Shown here piece after piece: positions 16,230 to 24,743 of a stretch of 64,000 nucleotides of DNA; position 1 is the stretch's first letter; the number at the start of each line of letters is the position of its first letter. Made by a program: the position numbers and the translations under genes. A model generated the notes under the pieces. The model saw only the letters and a list, made by a program, of their open reading frames with translations, did no database searches and had not been told where the DNA came from. This DNA is from CAMLIZ01 sp036231905 (lineage in GTDB: Bacteria > Pseudomonadota > Gammaproteobacteria > Burkholderiales > Burkholderiaceae_C): assembly GCF_036231905.1 (NCBI RefSeq), contig NZ_JAZARE010000002.1:558001-622000 (forward strand), written 5' to 3'.

Positions 16230-16973
16230 ATGCGCTCCGCCCTGCGCATTCCGCTTGCCGCCGCGGCCCTCGCCGTGTGCGCCGCTACGGCCTTCGCGAC
16301 GCCGCTGCTCATGGGCAGCATCCAGCCGGAGAGCAGCTACATCGGCCGCTGGATCCGCCTGGTCTACACCGAAGCCTTCCGTCGCGTCGGCGTGCCGTTC
16401 GACATCGCGGTCTATCCAACACAGCGCCTCACCCTGCTGTCGGACGGCGGGGAGGTGGATGGTGATGTCGCGCGGGTGCATGGTTATGCCGCGGCACATC
16501 CGCAACTGGTGCGTGTGGAAGAGCCGGTGATGGATGCACGCATGGTGCTGTACGGGCTGGCGCCTCAGGCCGGGTTCCCCGACCTGCCGGCGCTCGCCCG
16601 CACCGAGCTGAAAGCCGTGGTCACGCGAGGCGTGGCCGTCTGCGAATCGACGCTGCGCAACGCGCTGGGGCCCGAACGTGTCGTGGCGGCAAGCACCGGC
16701 GACCAGGCCCTGCGGATGCTGCTGGCACAGCGCGTGGACCTGATGTGCAGCTCCGACATCGCCATGCAGCACCAGCTCCTCGAGCCGGAGTTCCGCGGCG
16801 CGGCCAACGTGCGGGCCGTGCTGGACCTCGGCCCGTTTCCGTTCTACCCCTACCTGCACCGCCGGCATGCGGCCCTGGCGCCGCAGCTCGCAACGGCGTT
16901 GAAGCAGATGAAGACCGAAGGCCTGATCGAGCGCTATCGCCAGGAGGCGCTCAGCGGTGCCGACAAACCCTGA
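16230..16973 (+). CDS. Periplasmic binding protein, SBP family 3-like, without own transporter
   Basis: A 247-residue exported protein with a signal peptide ending near TAFA (residue 24) and the two-lobe fold of small-solute binding proteins. It is a clear paralogue of the protein at 31989-32765, sharing DGDVARVHGYAA, the RVEEPV block, VCES, and PYLHR-HA-LA near the C-terminus. Cys138 and Cys173 are conserved in both and may form a disulfide. No SBP-3 permease is nearby, so it may serve the locus in another way, for example as a sensor. The ATG lies one base after the stop of the AtuA partner gene. Confidence 0.72.
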   Translation: MRSALRIPLAAAALAVCAATAFATPLLMGSIQPESSYIGRWIRLVYTEAFRRVGVPFDIAVYPTQRLTLLSDGGEVDGDVARVHGYAAAHPQLVRVEEPVMDARMVLYGLAPQAGFPDLPALARTELKAVVTRGVAVCESTLRNALGPERVVAASTGDQALRMLLAQRVDLMCSSDIAMQHQLLEPEFRGAANVRAVLDLGPFPFYPYLHRRHAALAPQLATALKQMKTEGLIERYRQEALSGADKP

Positions 16974-16983
16974 GGCAGCCCAC

Positions 16984-17775
16984 ATGCAGCCCAACCCCGT
17001 GCTCATGGCCCGCAACGGCCCGGTGTGGACCGTGACGCTCCACCGTCCCGAGGTGCGCAATGCCGTGGACGGCCTCACCGCGCGGGCGCTGGCCGACGCG
17101 TTCCGCGAATTCGAGAGCGAACCGTCGGCCCACGTCGCTGTGCTCACCGGCGCGGGCGGCCACTTCTGCGCCGGAGCGGATTTGCGAGCCGTCGCCCAGG
17201 GTCAGCATGGCGAGATGGCGCTGCCCTTGAACACCGACCTGGCGAGCGACGGCCCGATGGGCCCGTCGCGCCTGCAGCTGTCCAAGCCGGTGATCGCCGC
17301 GGTGTCCGGCTACGCCGTCGCGGGCGGGCTGGAGCTCGCGCTGTGGTGCGACCTGCGGGTGGTGGACGAGACCGCCGTGTTCGGCGTGTTCTGCCGCCGC
17401 TGGGGCGTGCCGCTCATCGACGGCGGCACCGTGCGGCTGCCGCGGCTGATCGGCGAAAGCCGCGCGCTGGACCTCATCCTCACCGGCCGGCCGGTGGATG
17501 CCGAAGAAGCGCTCCAGATCGGCCTGGCCAACCGCAAGGTGCCGGCCGGCCAGGCCCTGGCGGCGGCCCAGGCCCTGGCGGCAGAGATCGCGGCGCTGCC
17601 GCAGCAATGCCTGCGCAACGACCGCGCGAGCACCCTTCGGCAAGCGGGCCGCTCGCTGCGCGAGGCGCTGGCGCAGGAGTTCGCCCTGGGCCTGGAGACA
17701 CTGCGCTCGGGTGAGGCGCAGGAAGGTGCGGCGCGTTTTGCCGCGGGCGCTGGCCGCCACGGCACCAAAGCCTAG
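16984..17775 (+). CDS. Crotonase family protein (enoyl-CoA hydratase/isomerase)
   Basis: A 263-residue crotonase-fold protein, last gene of the rightward operon. The CoA-binding GAGGHFCAGADLRA near residues 55-68 and oxyanion-hole AVSGYAVAGGLELAL near 104-118 are present. The first catalytic glutamate is there (GLELA), but the residue 20 positions later, the second glutamate of true hydratases, is a cysteine in VFCRRWGVP. It may therefore catalyse a different crotonase reaction. An alternative GTG start at 16957 has a perfect AGGAGG 9 bases upstream and would overlap the previous gene; ATG 16984 is preferred only slightly. Confidence 0.82.
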   Translation: MQPNPVLMARNGPVWTVTLHRPEVRNAVDGLTARALADAFREFESEPSAHVAVLTGAGGHFCAGADLRAVAQGQHGEMALPLNTDLASDGPMGPSRLQLSKPVIAAVSGYAVAGGLELALWCDLRVVDETAVFGVFCRRWGVPLIDGGTVRLPRLIGESRALDLILTGRPVDAEEALQIGLANRKVPAGQALAAAQALAAEIAALPQQCLRNDRASTLRQAGRSLREALAQEFALGLETLRSGEAQEGAARFAAGAGRHGTKA

Positions 17776-18314
17776 GTGCCGTCCTGCGAAGGGGCGCGCT
17801 TGCTGCCGGTGATCATCGCCAGCGGCAGGTTCTCGCGTTGAAGCCAGCTCATGAGGGCCACGCCGGCCAGGTGCAGCGCGACCGCCACCCACAGCAGCTT
17901 GGCAAGCAGCGCGTGCACATCGCGCGGCCAGTCTTCGCCCCACAGGGCATCGGTGCGGCTGAGCCAGCCGGTCAGCCCCAGCAGCAGCACCAGGCTCCAT
18001 AGCAGCCAGACCATCCAGCGCCCGAGCGGGTTGTGGCCCAGGTGGCGCGCCACGTTGCCCCGGAGCAGCCGGCGCAGATAGCGCAGGGTGCCGGGCATCG
18101 ACAGCGTCAGCTCGCTCCAGGCCGCCGCGCCCGAGGCCACCGCCGCCCACAGCAGGCGCGCACCCACGACGCCGACGGCCGCATAACCGATCACCCGGTG
18201 CACGAAGTCGCCGTCGTCGCGCACCCCGTTGAACAGCACCAGCGCCGCGAGCGACCAGTGCAGAAGACGAACGGCCGCGTCCCACACCGGAACGCGGCCG
18301 TCGGTACGAGGCAC
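17772..18314 (-). CDS. Cytochrome b561-type membrane protein
   Basis: A 180-residue integral membrane protein of the cytochrome b/b6 (prokaryotic b561) family with four predicted helices. Candidate haem ligands are the histidines in LLHWSLAALVLF (helix 1), FVHRVIGYA (helix 2), VHALLAKLLW and ALHLAGVALMS (helix 4). It would move electrons between the quinone pool or a donor and a periplasmic partner. It lies 6 bases after a small PepSY protein gene on the same strand, a pairing that recurs in beta-proteobacteria. Its end overlaps the convergent crotonase end by 4 bases. Confidence 0.85.
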   Translation of the reverse strand: MPRTDGRVPVWDAAVRLLHWSLAALVLFNGVRDDGDFVHRVIGYAAVGVVGARLLWAAVASGAAAWSELTLSMPGTLRYLRRLLRGNVARHLGHNPLGRWMVWLLWSLVLLLGLTGWLSRTDALWGEDWPRDVHALLAKLLWVAVALHLAGVALMSWLQRENLPLAMITGSKRAPSQDGT

Positions 18315-18320
18315 CTGGCT

Positions 18321-18593
18321 TTACTTCTCGACTTCGGACTTCACCACGTCCAGCGTCTTGGTGTCGAAGTAGATCTCCACCTTCTTGCCGTCCTTGTTCT
18401 TGCCGTAGATCTCATAACACTGGCCATCGACCTTGAACTTCTTGATCGTGTAGCCCTGGGCTTCGATCTTGGCCTTGGCGTCGGCTTCCTTCATCCATTC
18501 GGCCTTGGGGTGGGCCGTGCAGTCGGCCTTGGCAAAGGCCGTGGACGCCACCAGGGTGGCGAGCAGGCCAGCGAGTACGGGAATCAGCTTCAT
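18321..18593 (-). CDS. Small periplasmic PepSY domain protein
   Basis: A 90-residue protein with a signal peptide ending at STAFA (about residue 20) and a single PepSY-like domain: KAEWMKEADAKAKIEAQGY, then a beta-hairpin KFKVDGQCYEIYGKN, then KKVEIYFDTKTLDVV. Two cysteines in the mature part (near residues 25 and 59) could pair. It is co-transcribed with the cytochrome b561 gene and may be its periplasmic partner, perhaps redox or haem related; that is inference. Confidence 0.82.
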   Translation of the reverse strand: MKLIPVLAGLLATLVASTAFAKADCTAHPKAEWMKEADAKAKIEAQGYTIKKFKVDGQCYEIYGKNKDGKKVEIYFDTKTLDVVKSEVEK

Positions 18594-18625
18594 GGGGTGG
18601 TCCGGGTTGTGAAGCGGCGAGTCTA

Positions 18626-20383
18626 TCAGTCAATGAGAATCGTTCGCAACTCGCCTCGCAGGGCATTGACGAAGCGCAACTCGCGCACACGCGGCAGCTC
18701 GTCCACCCGCAACACCGCCTCCGTGGCCCGGCCGTGCTGGAGCGCCAGCGCCCGGCCCACCCCGTCCAGCAGGCCGCAGCGCAGCGGCGGCGTGATCCAG
18801 CGGCCGTCGTCCAGCTGCGCGAGCACGTTGCCGCGGGTGAACTCGGTGACCTCGCGGTCGGCGTTCCACAGCAGGGTGTCGAACACGGCGGCATCGGCCG
18901 GCGCATGCGCCTCGTAGTGCTCGCGCCGCGTGGTCTTGAAACGCAGGAAGTCCTGCGGCGCGACCACCGGGCTGGCCGCCAGCTGCACACGCACCGGCTG
19001 ACCGGTGACGCCCAGCGCAAACGCCTGGATGCGGGCCTGTCCGTGGCCATCCACCAGCAGCCGCACGCGCCAGGTGCCGCAGGCGTGTTGCTGCGCCAGC
19101 TGCTGCAGCGCCTGCCGCGCCGCCGCTGCGTCGAACGGGCGGCCGAAGTGGCGGGCGGCGTCCGCCAGGCGCGCCAGGTGCAACGCCAGCGCCGGGTAAT
19201 GGCCCTGCTCCAGCCTCAGCGTCTGCAGCAGCTCGAAAGAGTGGCTGGCACGCTGCAGGAAGGCCGCCTTGTGCTGCCACTCACGCCACTCCGCGTCCGC
19301 ATGCGCATCGATGGTGATGCCGCTGCCGATGCCGCAGCGTGCGTTGCCGCCGCGCAGCACCACCGTGCGGATGCCCACGCTGAACGTGGCCGCGCCGCCC
19401 GGCTGCAGCACCCCGATGGCGCCGCAGTACACGCCGCGTGGTTGTGCTTCCAGCTGCCGTATCCAGTGCATGGCGCGCAGCTTGGGCGCCCCGGTGATGG
19501 AGCCGCAAGGGAAGAGCGCACCGAACACCTGCGCCAGCGTGGTGCCCTCGCGTGTGCGCGCGGTCACGTCCGAGGTCATCTGCCAGACCGTGGGCCAGGC
19601 GCGGCGCTCGAACAGCTGCGGCACCTGCACGCTGAAGGGCTGGGCCACGCGCGACAAGTCGTTGCGAATCAGGTCCACGATCATCAGGTTCTCGGCCCGC
19701 TCCTTCTCGCTGGCCAGCAGCCCGGCGGCCATGGCCTCGTCCTCCTGCGGCGTGGCGCCACGCGGGGCGGTGCCCTTCATCGGCCGGCTCAGCAGGCGGC
19801 CATCGCGCCAGTCGAAAAAAAGTTCGGGTGAGACGCTGAGCACCTGCTCGTCGCCGGCGTCGACGAAGGCGGCATAGGCCTGCGGCTGGGCCCGGTGCAG
19901 GGCCTGGAACAGCGCGAGAGGCTCCCCGTCGAAGCGGCCGTGCCAGGGCGCGGTGAGGTTCACCTGGTAGACCTCCCCCTCGGTGATGGCCTGGTGGATG
20001 CGCCGCACGGCGGTATCGAAGGCCCGGCGCTGCAGGCCGGCTTGCCAGTGCAAGGGAGCTTGCGGTGCGGCGAGTTCGCAGGGCCAGGCCACCGGTTCGT
20101 CATACACCGCGAACCAGGCGAGCGGCCCATCGGCTTCATGGGTGCGGCAGGCGGGGTCGAACGCCGCCGCGGCCTCGTAGCGCACGAACCCTACGCACCA
20201 GCGACCCTGCAGCGCCAGGCGGTGCGCCCGGTCCAGCAGGGGGGGCACTTCCGCCGCCGTGTGCGCCACCAGCCGCTGCAGCGGCTTGCCGAAGGCATGG
20301 CGCAGCGCGCTGCCGTCGGCAGCAGCGCCTACGAAGTCGATGCAGGCGGACAGGGGCTCGGAGGAGGCGGCTGAAGTGGGCAA
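18626..20383 (-). CDS. pabBC: Aminodeoxychorismate synthase component I fused to aminodeoxychorismate lyase
   Basis: A 585-residue two-domain enzyme for p-aminobenzoate (folate) synthesis. Residues 1 to about 370 are the chorismate-binding PabB half. RPMKGT carries Lys203, the lysine that marks PabB rather than anthranilate synthase (which has alanine there), and the conserved IVDLIRNDLSRV and PCGSITGAPK motifs follow. Residues about 385-585 are the PLP-dependent PabC half with the probable PLP lysine K483 in RFKTTRREHYE and WNADREVTEF. The fusion converts chorismate plus ammonia to p-aminobenzoate; the glutamine amidotransferase PabA is not in this window. Confidence 0.9.
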   Translation of the reverse strand: MPTSAASSEPLSACIDFVGAAADGSALRHAFGKPLQRLVAHTAAEVPPLLDRAHRLALQGRWCVGFVRYEAAAAFDPACRTHEADGPLAWFAVYDEPVAWPCELAAPQAPLHWQAGLQRRAFDTAVRRIHQAITEGEVYQVNLTAPWHGRFDGEPLALFQALHRAQPQAYAAFVDAGDEQVLSVSPELFFDWRDGRLLSRPMKGTAPRGATPQEDEAMAAGLLASEKERAENLMIVDLIRNDLSRVAQPFSVQVPQLFERRAWPTVWQMTSDVTARTREGTTLAQVFGALFPCGSITGAPKLRAMHWIRQLEAQPRGVYCGAIGVLQPGGAATFSVGIRTVVLRGGNARCGIGSGITIDAHADAEWREWQHKAAFLQRASHSFELLQTLRLEQGHYPALALHLARLADAARHFGRPFDAAAARQALQQLAQQHACGTWRVRLLVDGHGQARIQAFALGVTGQPVRVQLAASPVVAPQDFLRFKTTRREHYEAHAPADAAVFDTLLWNADREVTEFTRGNVLAQLDDGRWITPPLRCGLLDGVGRALALQHGRATEAVLRVDELPRVRELRFVNALRGELRTILID

Positions 20384-20433
20384 GGCGAGGCCGTGCAGAA
20401 AAGGCGTGAGGCGCGCAGTGTAGGGACGAAAGG

Positions 20434-20462
20434 AAAAAGGGCCGTGCAGTGCACGGCCCTTT
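20434..20462 (-). terminator. Rho-independent terminator of the acs transcript
   Basis: A near-perfect 13-bp hairpin (AAAGGGCCGTGCA with its complement) followed, in the leftward direction, by five T residues. It lies 17 bases beyond the stop of the duplicated acs tail, and about 145 bases beyond the present acs stop. Confidence 0.85.
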
Positions 20463-20479
20463 GCAGCAACGCCGAACGT

Positions 20480-20521
20480 TCAGTTGGTCTGCGCCAATTG
20501 CTCCAGGATCGCCGGGTTGTG
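20480..20521 (-). repeat. Duplicated 3' end of acs (13 codons plus stop)
   Basis: Reading leftward this encodes HNPAILEQLAQTN and a stop, matching the true acs C-terminus ENPAILEQLAQTN at 20607-20648. In the 12 shared codons there are four base changes and all are synonymous. The copy sits directly beside the acs terminator, as the original gene end would. Confidence 0.85.
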
Positions 20522-20606
20522 GTGAGCACATCACGTCGCTTCGCGACATGAGTGCTCCTCGAACCCGGCACGCGCTCACGCGCTCACGCCAGCCGGGCGT
20601 CTTGGA
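20522..20606. other. 85-base insert between the two acs tails
   Basis: The insert holds a compound hairpin, GAGCAC (20524-20529) with GTGCTC (20552-20557) around GTCGC-ttc-GCGAC, then a GCGCTCAC tandem repeat (CGCGCTCACGCGCTCACG). No gene is seen. Confidence 0.6.
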
Positions 20607-22592
20607 TCAATTCGTCTGCGCCAATTGCTCCAAGATGGCCGGGTTCTCCAGCGTCGAGGTGTCCTGCGTGATCTGCTCGCCCTTGGCGATGGAGCGCAGC
20701 AGGCGGCGCATGATCTTGCCGGAACGGGTCTTGGGCAGGTTGTCGCCGAAGCGGATGTCCTTGGGCTTGGCGATCGGGCCGATTTCCTTGCCCACCCAGT
20801 CGCGCAATTCCTTGGCGATGGCCTTGGCTTCGTCGCCGGTGGGGCGCGCGCGCTTGAGCACCACGAAGGCGCAGATGGCTTCGCCGGTGGTCTCGTCGGG
20901 GCGGCCCACCACCGCGGCTTCGGCCACCAGGCTGGTGTGCGACACCAGCGCGGACTCGATCTCCATCGTGCCCATGCGGTGGCCGCTGACGTTGAGCACG
21001 TCGTCGATGCGGCCGGTGATCGTGAAGTAGCCGGTCTTGGCGTCGCGGATCGCGCCATCGCCGGCGAGGTAATAACCGCGCAGCTCGGGCGGGAAGTAGC
21101 TCTTCTTGTAGCGCTCGGGGTCGCCGTAGATGATGCGGATCATGCCGGGCCAGGGCTTCTTGATGACCAGGATGCCACCCTGCCCGTTGGGCACGTCGGC
21201 GCCCGTCTCGTCCACGATCGCCGCATCGATGCCGGGGAAGGGCAAGGTGCAGGAGCCGGGCCACAGCGGCGTGGCGCCGGGCATGGGCGTGATCATGTGG
21301 CCGCCGGTCTCGGTCTGCCACCAGGTGTCCACGATGGGGCAGCGGCCACCGCCCACATGCTCGTGGTACCACTCCCAGGCAGCCGGGTTGATCGGCTCGC
21401 CCACCGAGCCCAGCAGGCGCAGGCTGCTCAGGTTGTAGTTGCGCGGATGCGCGGTGTTGTTGCCCTCGGCCGCCTTGATCAGCGAGCGGATCGCCGTCGG
21501 CGCGGTGTAGAACACCGTCACCCGGTGGTCCTGGATCATCTTCCAGAAGCGGCCGGCATCCGGGTAGGTGGGAATGCCTTCGAACACCACCTCGGTGGCA
21601 CCCAACGCGAGTGGGCCGTAGGTGATGTAGCTGTGGCCGGTGACCCAGCCGATGTCGGCCGTGCACCAGAACACGTCCTCGTCCTTCAGGTCGAAGGTCC
21701 ACTTGGTGGTGAGCGCCGCATGCAGCAGGTAGCCGCCGGACGAATGCTGCACGCCCTTGGGCTTGCCGGTGGAGCCGGAGGTGTAGAGCAGGAACAGCGG
21801 ATGTTCGGCGCCCACCCACTCCGGCTCGCAGGTGACGGGCTGGCCGTACAGCGCCTCGTGCAGCCACACGTCGCGCGGCGCGCTGAAGCCCACGCTCGCG
21901 CTGCCGGTGCGGCGATAGACGATCACATGCTTGACGCTGTCGCAGCCGCCCAGGCCGAGCGCTTCGTCGACGATGCTCTTGAGCGGCAGGTTCTTGCCGC
22001 CGCGCACCTGCTCGTCGGCGGTGATCACCATCACCGCGCCGGCGTCCTCGATGCGGTCGCGCAGGCTCTGCGCCGAGAAGCCGCCGAACACCACCGAGTG
22101 GGTGGCGCCGATGCGTGCGCAGGCCTGCATCGCGATCACGCCTTCGATGGACATCGGCATGTAGATGACCACGCGGTCGCCCTTGGCCACGCCCATCTTG
22201 CGCAGCGCATTGGCCATCTGGCAGGTGCGCGCCAGCAGCTCGCTGTAGGTGGCGGTGGTGACCTTGCCGTCGTCCGCCTCGAAGCGGATGGCGACCTTGT
22301 CGCCCTTGCCGCCTTGCACATGGCGGTCCAGGCAGTTGTAGGACACGTTGAGCGTGCCGTCCTCGAACCACTTGAAGAAAGGCGCCTGGCTGTCGTCCAA
22401 CACTTTGGAAAACGGTGTCTTCCAGCTCACCAGTTCGCGCGCCAGCCGGGCCCAGTAGCCTTCGTAGTCGGCTTCCGCTTCGGCCACCAGCTTGTCGTAG
22501 GCCGCCATGCCCGAGATGTGCGCCCGCTCCACAAAGCTCTGCGGCGGCGGATAGAGCTTGAGTTCGTGGGGGGCATCTGCGGCGCTGGTCAT
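20607..22592 (-). CDS. acs: Acetyl-CoA synthetase
   Basis: A 661-residue AMP-forming acetate-CoA ligase of normal length. The ATG at 22592 has GGAG 7 bases before it and gives the standard start with LKLYPPPQSFVERAHI; the frame continues 13 codons further up without support. The P-loop YTSGSTGKPKG, the acetate-site WWQTETGG, and the C-terminal PKTRSGKIMRRLLR are all present; the lysine in SGK is the one that is reversibly acetylated in this family. It turns acetate, ATP and CoA into acetyl-CoA. The last codons are duplicated downstream, so the gene is now separated from its terminator. Confidence 0.95.
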   Translation of the reverse strand: MTSAADAPHELKLYPPPQSFVERAHISGMAAYDKLVAEAEADYEGYWARLARELVSWKTPFSKVLDDSQAPFFKWFEDGTLNVSYNCLDRHVQGGKGDKVAIRFEADDGKVTTATYSELLARTCQMANALRKMGVAKGDRVVIYMPMSIEGVIAMQACARIGATHSVVFGGFSAQSLRDRIEDAGAVMVITADEQVRGGKNLPLKSIVDEALGLGGCDSVKHVIVYRRTGSASVGFSAPRDVWLHEALYGQPVTCEPEWVGAEHPLFLLYTSGSTGKPKGVQHSSGGYLLHAALTTKWTFDLKDEDVFWCTADIGWVTGHSYITYGPLALGATEVVFEGIPTYPDAGRFWKMIQDHRVTVFYTAPTAIRSLIKAAEGNNTAHPRNYNLSSLRLLGSVGEPINPAAWEWYHEHVGGGRCPIVDTWWQTETGGHMITPMPGATPLWPGSCTLPFPGIDAAIVDETGADVPNGQGGILVIKKPWPGMIRIIYGDPERYKKSYFPPELRGYYLAGDGAIRDAKTGYFTITGRIDDVLNVSGHRMGTMEIESALVSHTSLVAEAAVVGRPDETTGEAICAFVVLKRARPTGDEAKAIAKELRDWVGKEIGPIAKPKDIRFGDNLPKTRSGKIMRRLLRSIAKGEQITQDTSTLENPAILEQLAQTN

Positions 22593-22705
22593 CGTTGTCT
22601 CCGTCGGGGTGAGGGGTGAACCGGGCTGCACCTTAGGCAGCGGCTCTTACGAAGCGCTTACTCGGGCAGCGCTGCCTAGAATCCGCCCCAGTTTACGCAC
22701 CGGAC

Positions 22706-23317
22706 ATGCCCATGGCCTCAATGGAAGACCCGAACCGCCCCCTGCGGCCCCTGCCCAACCTGATCTTCATGAGCCGCTGGCTGCAGCTGCCGCTGTACCT
22801 GGGGCTGATCCTTGCGCAGGGCGTGTACGTGGTGCACTTCTGGGTGGAGCTGCTGCACCTGATCGAGGCTGCCATGGGCAGCCAGACGGCATTGCAGGCC
22901 ATCCTGTCGGCCGTCACGCCAACCGGCACGGCGCAGCTGGCGACCGCCAAGCTGACCGAAACCATCATCATGCTGGTGGTGCTAGGGCTGATCGACGTGG
23001 TGATGATCAGCAACCTGCTGATCATGGTGATCGTGGGTGGCTACGAGACCTTCGTCTCCCGCATGAACCTGGAAGGCCACCCCGACCAGCCGGAATGGCT
23101 GAGCCACGTCAACGCCTCGGTGCTCAAGGTCAAGCTGGCCACCGCCATCATCGGCATCAGCTCCATCCACCTGCTCAGGACCTTCATCAACGCCGAGGCC
23201 TACAGCGAGAAGGCCTTGATCGCGCAGACGGTGATCCACTTCACCTTCCTGCTCTCGGCGATGGCGATCGCGATGACCGACCGCATCCTGGCGGGTGTGC
23301 CCTCCAGCAAGCACTGA
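22706..23317 (+). CDS. UPF0114 / YqhA family membrane protein
   Basis: A 203-residue inner-membrane protein of the TIGR00645/YqhA family with about four helices. Family marks are FMSRWLQLPLYLGLILAQ near residue 22, MLVVLGLIDVVMISNLLIMV near residue 92 and GYETFVSR just after. Its function is not established. It is divergent from acs. A TAGAAT box at 22676 is a plausible -10 element. An in-frame ATG at 22715 is an alternative start. Confidence 0.88.
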   Translation: MPMASMEDPNRPLRPLPNLIFMSRWLQLPLYLGLILAQGVYVVHFWVELLHLIEAAMGSQTALQAILSAVTPTGTAQLATAKLTETIIMLVVLGLIDVVMISNLLIMVIVGGYETFVSRMNLEGHPDQPEWLSHVNASVLKVKLATAIIGISSIHLLRTFINAEAYSEKALIAQTVIHFTFLLSAMAIAMTDRILAGVPSSKH

Positions 23318-23330
23318 CCCGTCCAGCCGG

Positions 23331-24743
23331 TCACTGGTCGGTCCACACCGGCCGGTGGCTGCCCAGCGGCACCGCAGGCCGGGTCCAGGTGGGCGGCGTG
23401 CGCTCCAGCTGGCCGGCATGGCGCACCGCCAGCAGGCGGCCGAAGCCGGAATCCGACTCTTCCAGCAGGCCCCGCACATCGTCCAGCGAGGGATCGGGCG
23501 CGGCCAGCCCGCCGGGCACCCGCCCCAGGCCGCGCAGCCAATGCGCCGTCTGCGCCAGCGACACCTGCACATGCCAGCTGCCGCCCTCGGTGGCGCGGCG
23601 GGCCAGCGCCCGCGCGATGCCAAAGGCCAGCAGGTACCCGGACGCATGGTCCAGCGCCTGCGCCGGGAGCGGCCGCGGCTCGGTGCTGCCGGCTGCCTCC
23701 GCTTCAGCGACATTGAAACCGCTGGCGGTCTGCACCAGCGAGTCGAACCCGCGCCGCCGCGCCCAGGGGCCGATGGGGCCGTAGGCGGTGAGGGAAGCGC
23801 AGACGATGCCGGGCCGCAACCTGGCCAGCGCGTCCGGACCGAAGCCCAGGGCCGCCAGGCCGCCCGGGCGGTAGCCCTGCAGGAACACGTCCGCCTGGCG
23901 CACCAGCGCCTGCAGCGCCTCCCGCCCGGCGGGGGTGCGCAGGTCCAGCTGGGCCGAGCGCTTGCCGCGGCCGGTGTCCACCACCAGGGTGTCGATCGCG
24001 GGCAGGTGCGCTGCGGTGACCAGCATCACGTCCGCCCCATGGGCGGCCAGCGTGCGCCCGGCGACCGGCCCGGCCACCACGCGGGTGAGGTCCAGCACCC
24101 GCAGGCCGTGCAGCGGCCGGGCGCCGGCAGGCAGGGGCTGCAACGGGCGCACCGGCGAGGCGTCGATGCGGGTGACGCTCAGCACCGGCAGGCCGGCCAC
24201 CGCGCGGGCTTGCGGAAGGGCGTCCCATTCCGCCATGCTGCGCAGCGCGGCCACGCACAGGCCAGCGTCGCTGGCGAGCGTTTCGAACTCGACCGCATCT
24301 CGCTCCAGCAGCGCGCGCGCGACCGCCGCCTTGTCGTATTCACAGCCGAGCAGCCGCAGGATGCCGTCGCGGTGGTGGGGGAAATTGGTGTGCACCCGCA
24401 CGCCGCCGCCCGAGCCGGTGCGGTAGAAGCCGGCGATCCTGTCCCAGGGGTCGGCGGGGGGCTCGCCATGGATGCGAAGGTAGCGCTCGCTGCGGAACTC
24501 GGCGGCCGCATGGTGCATGTCCACCCTCACCTGCTGCGGCGGACCACCCCGCAGCACGCCCACCTCGCAGGCGGCCAGCGCAGCAGCGGCGATGCTGGCC
24601 TGCGCCGCCGTGCCCACGGCGAAGGACGATGGAAGCACCGGTTCGGTGCCGGTGAGCGTCACGGCGTCCAGCGCCGCCGGCGCACCGCCCAGGGTGGCCC
24701 AGAGGGAAGACAAGGCTTGGTGCGGCGTTTGCAAGGCAGGCAT
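23331..24743 (-). CDS. CoA transferase, CaiB/BaiF family III
   Basis: A 470-residue family III CoA-transferase, which would move CoA between carboxylic acids through an aspartyl-CoA intermediate. Recognisable parts are the RVLDLTRVVAGP-like block (LRVLDLTRVVAG, about residue 211), the GRGKRSAQLDLRTPAG segment, QGYRPGGLAALGF and ALDHASGYLLAFG, whose aspartate is the likely nucleophile. It is longer than the usual 400 residues because of an extra N-terminal region of about 200 residues. The ATG at 24743 starts a plausible N-terminus; the open frame upstream runs across the promoter of the next gene. No partner enzyme lies beside it. Confidence 0.85.
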   Translation of the reverse strand: MPALQTPHQALSSLWATLGGAPAALDAVTLTGTEPVLPSSFAVGTAAQASIAAAALAACEVGVLRGGPPQQVRVDMHHAAAEFRSERYLRIHGEPPADPWDRIAGFYRTGSGGGVRVHTNFPHHRDGILRLLGCEYDKAAVARALLERDAVEFETLASDAGLCVAALRSMAEWDALPQARAVAGLPVLSVTRIDASPVRPLQPLPAGARPLHGLRVLDLTRVVAGPVAGRTLAAHGADVMLVTAAHLPAIDTLVVDTGRGKRSAQLDLRTPAGREALQALVRQADVFLQGYRPGGLAALGFGPDALARLRPGIVCASLTAYGPIGPWARRRGFDSLVQTASGFNVAEAEAAGSTEPRPLPAQALDHASGYLLAFGIARALARRATEGGSWHVQVSLAQTAHWLRGLGRVPGGLAAPDPSLDDVRGLLEESDSGFGRLLAVRHAGQLERTPPTWTRPAVPLGSHRPVWTDQ

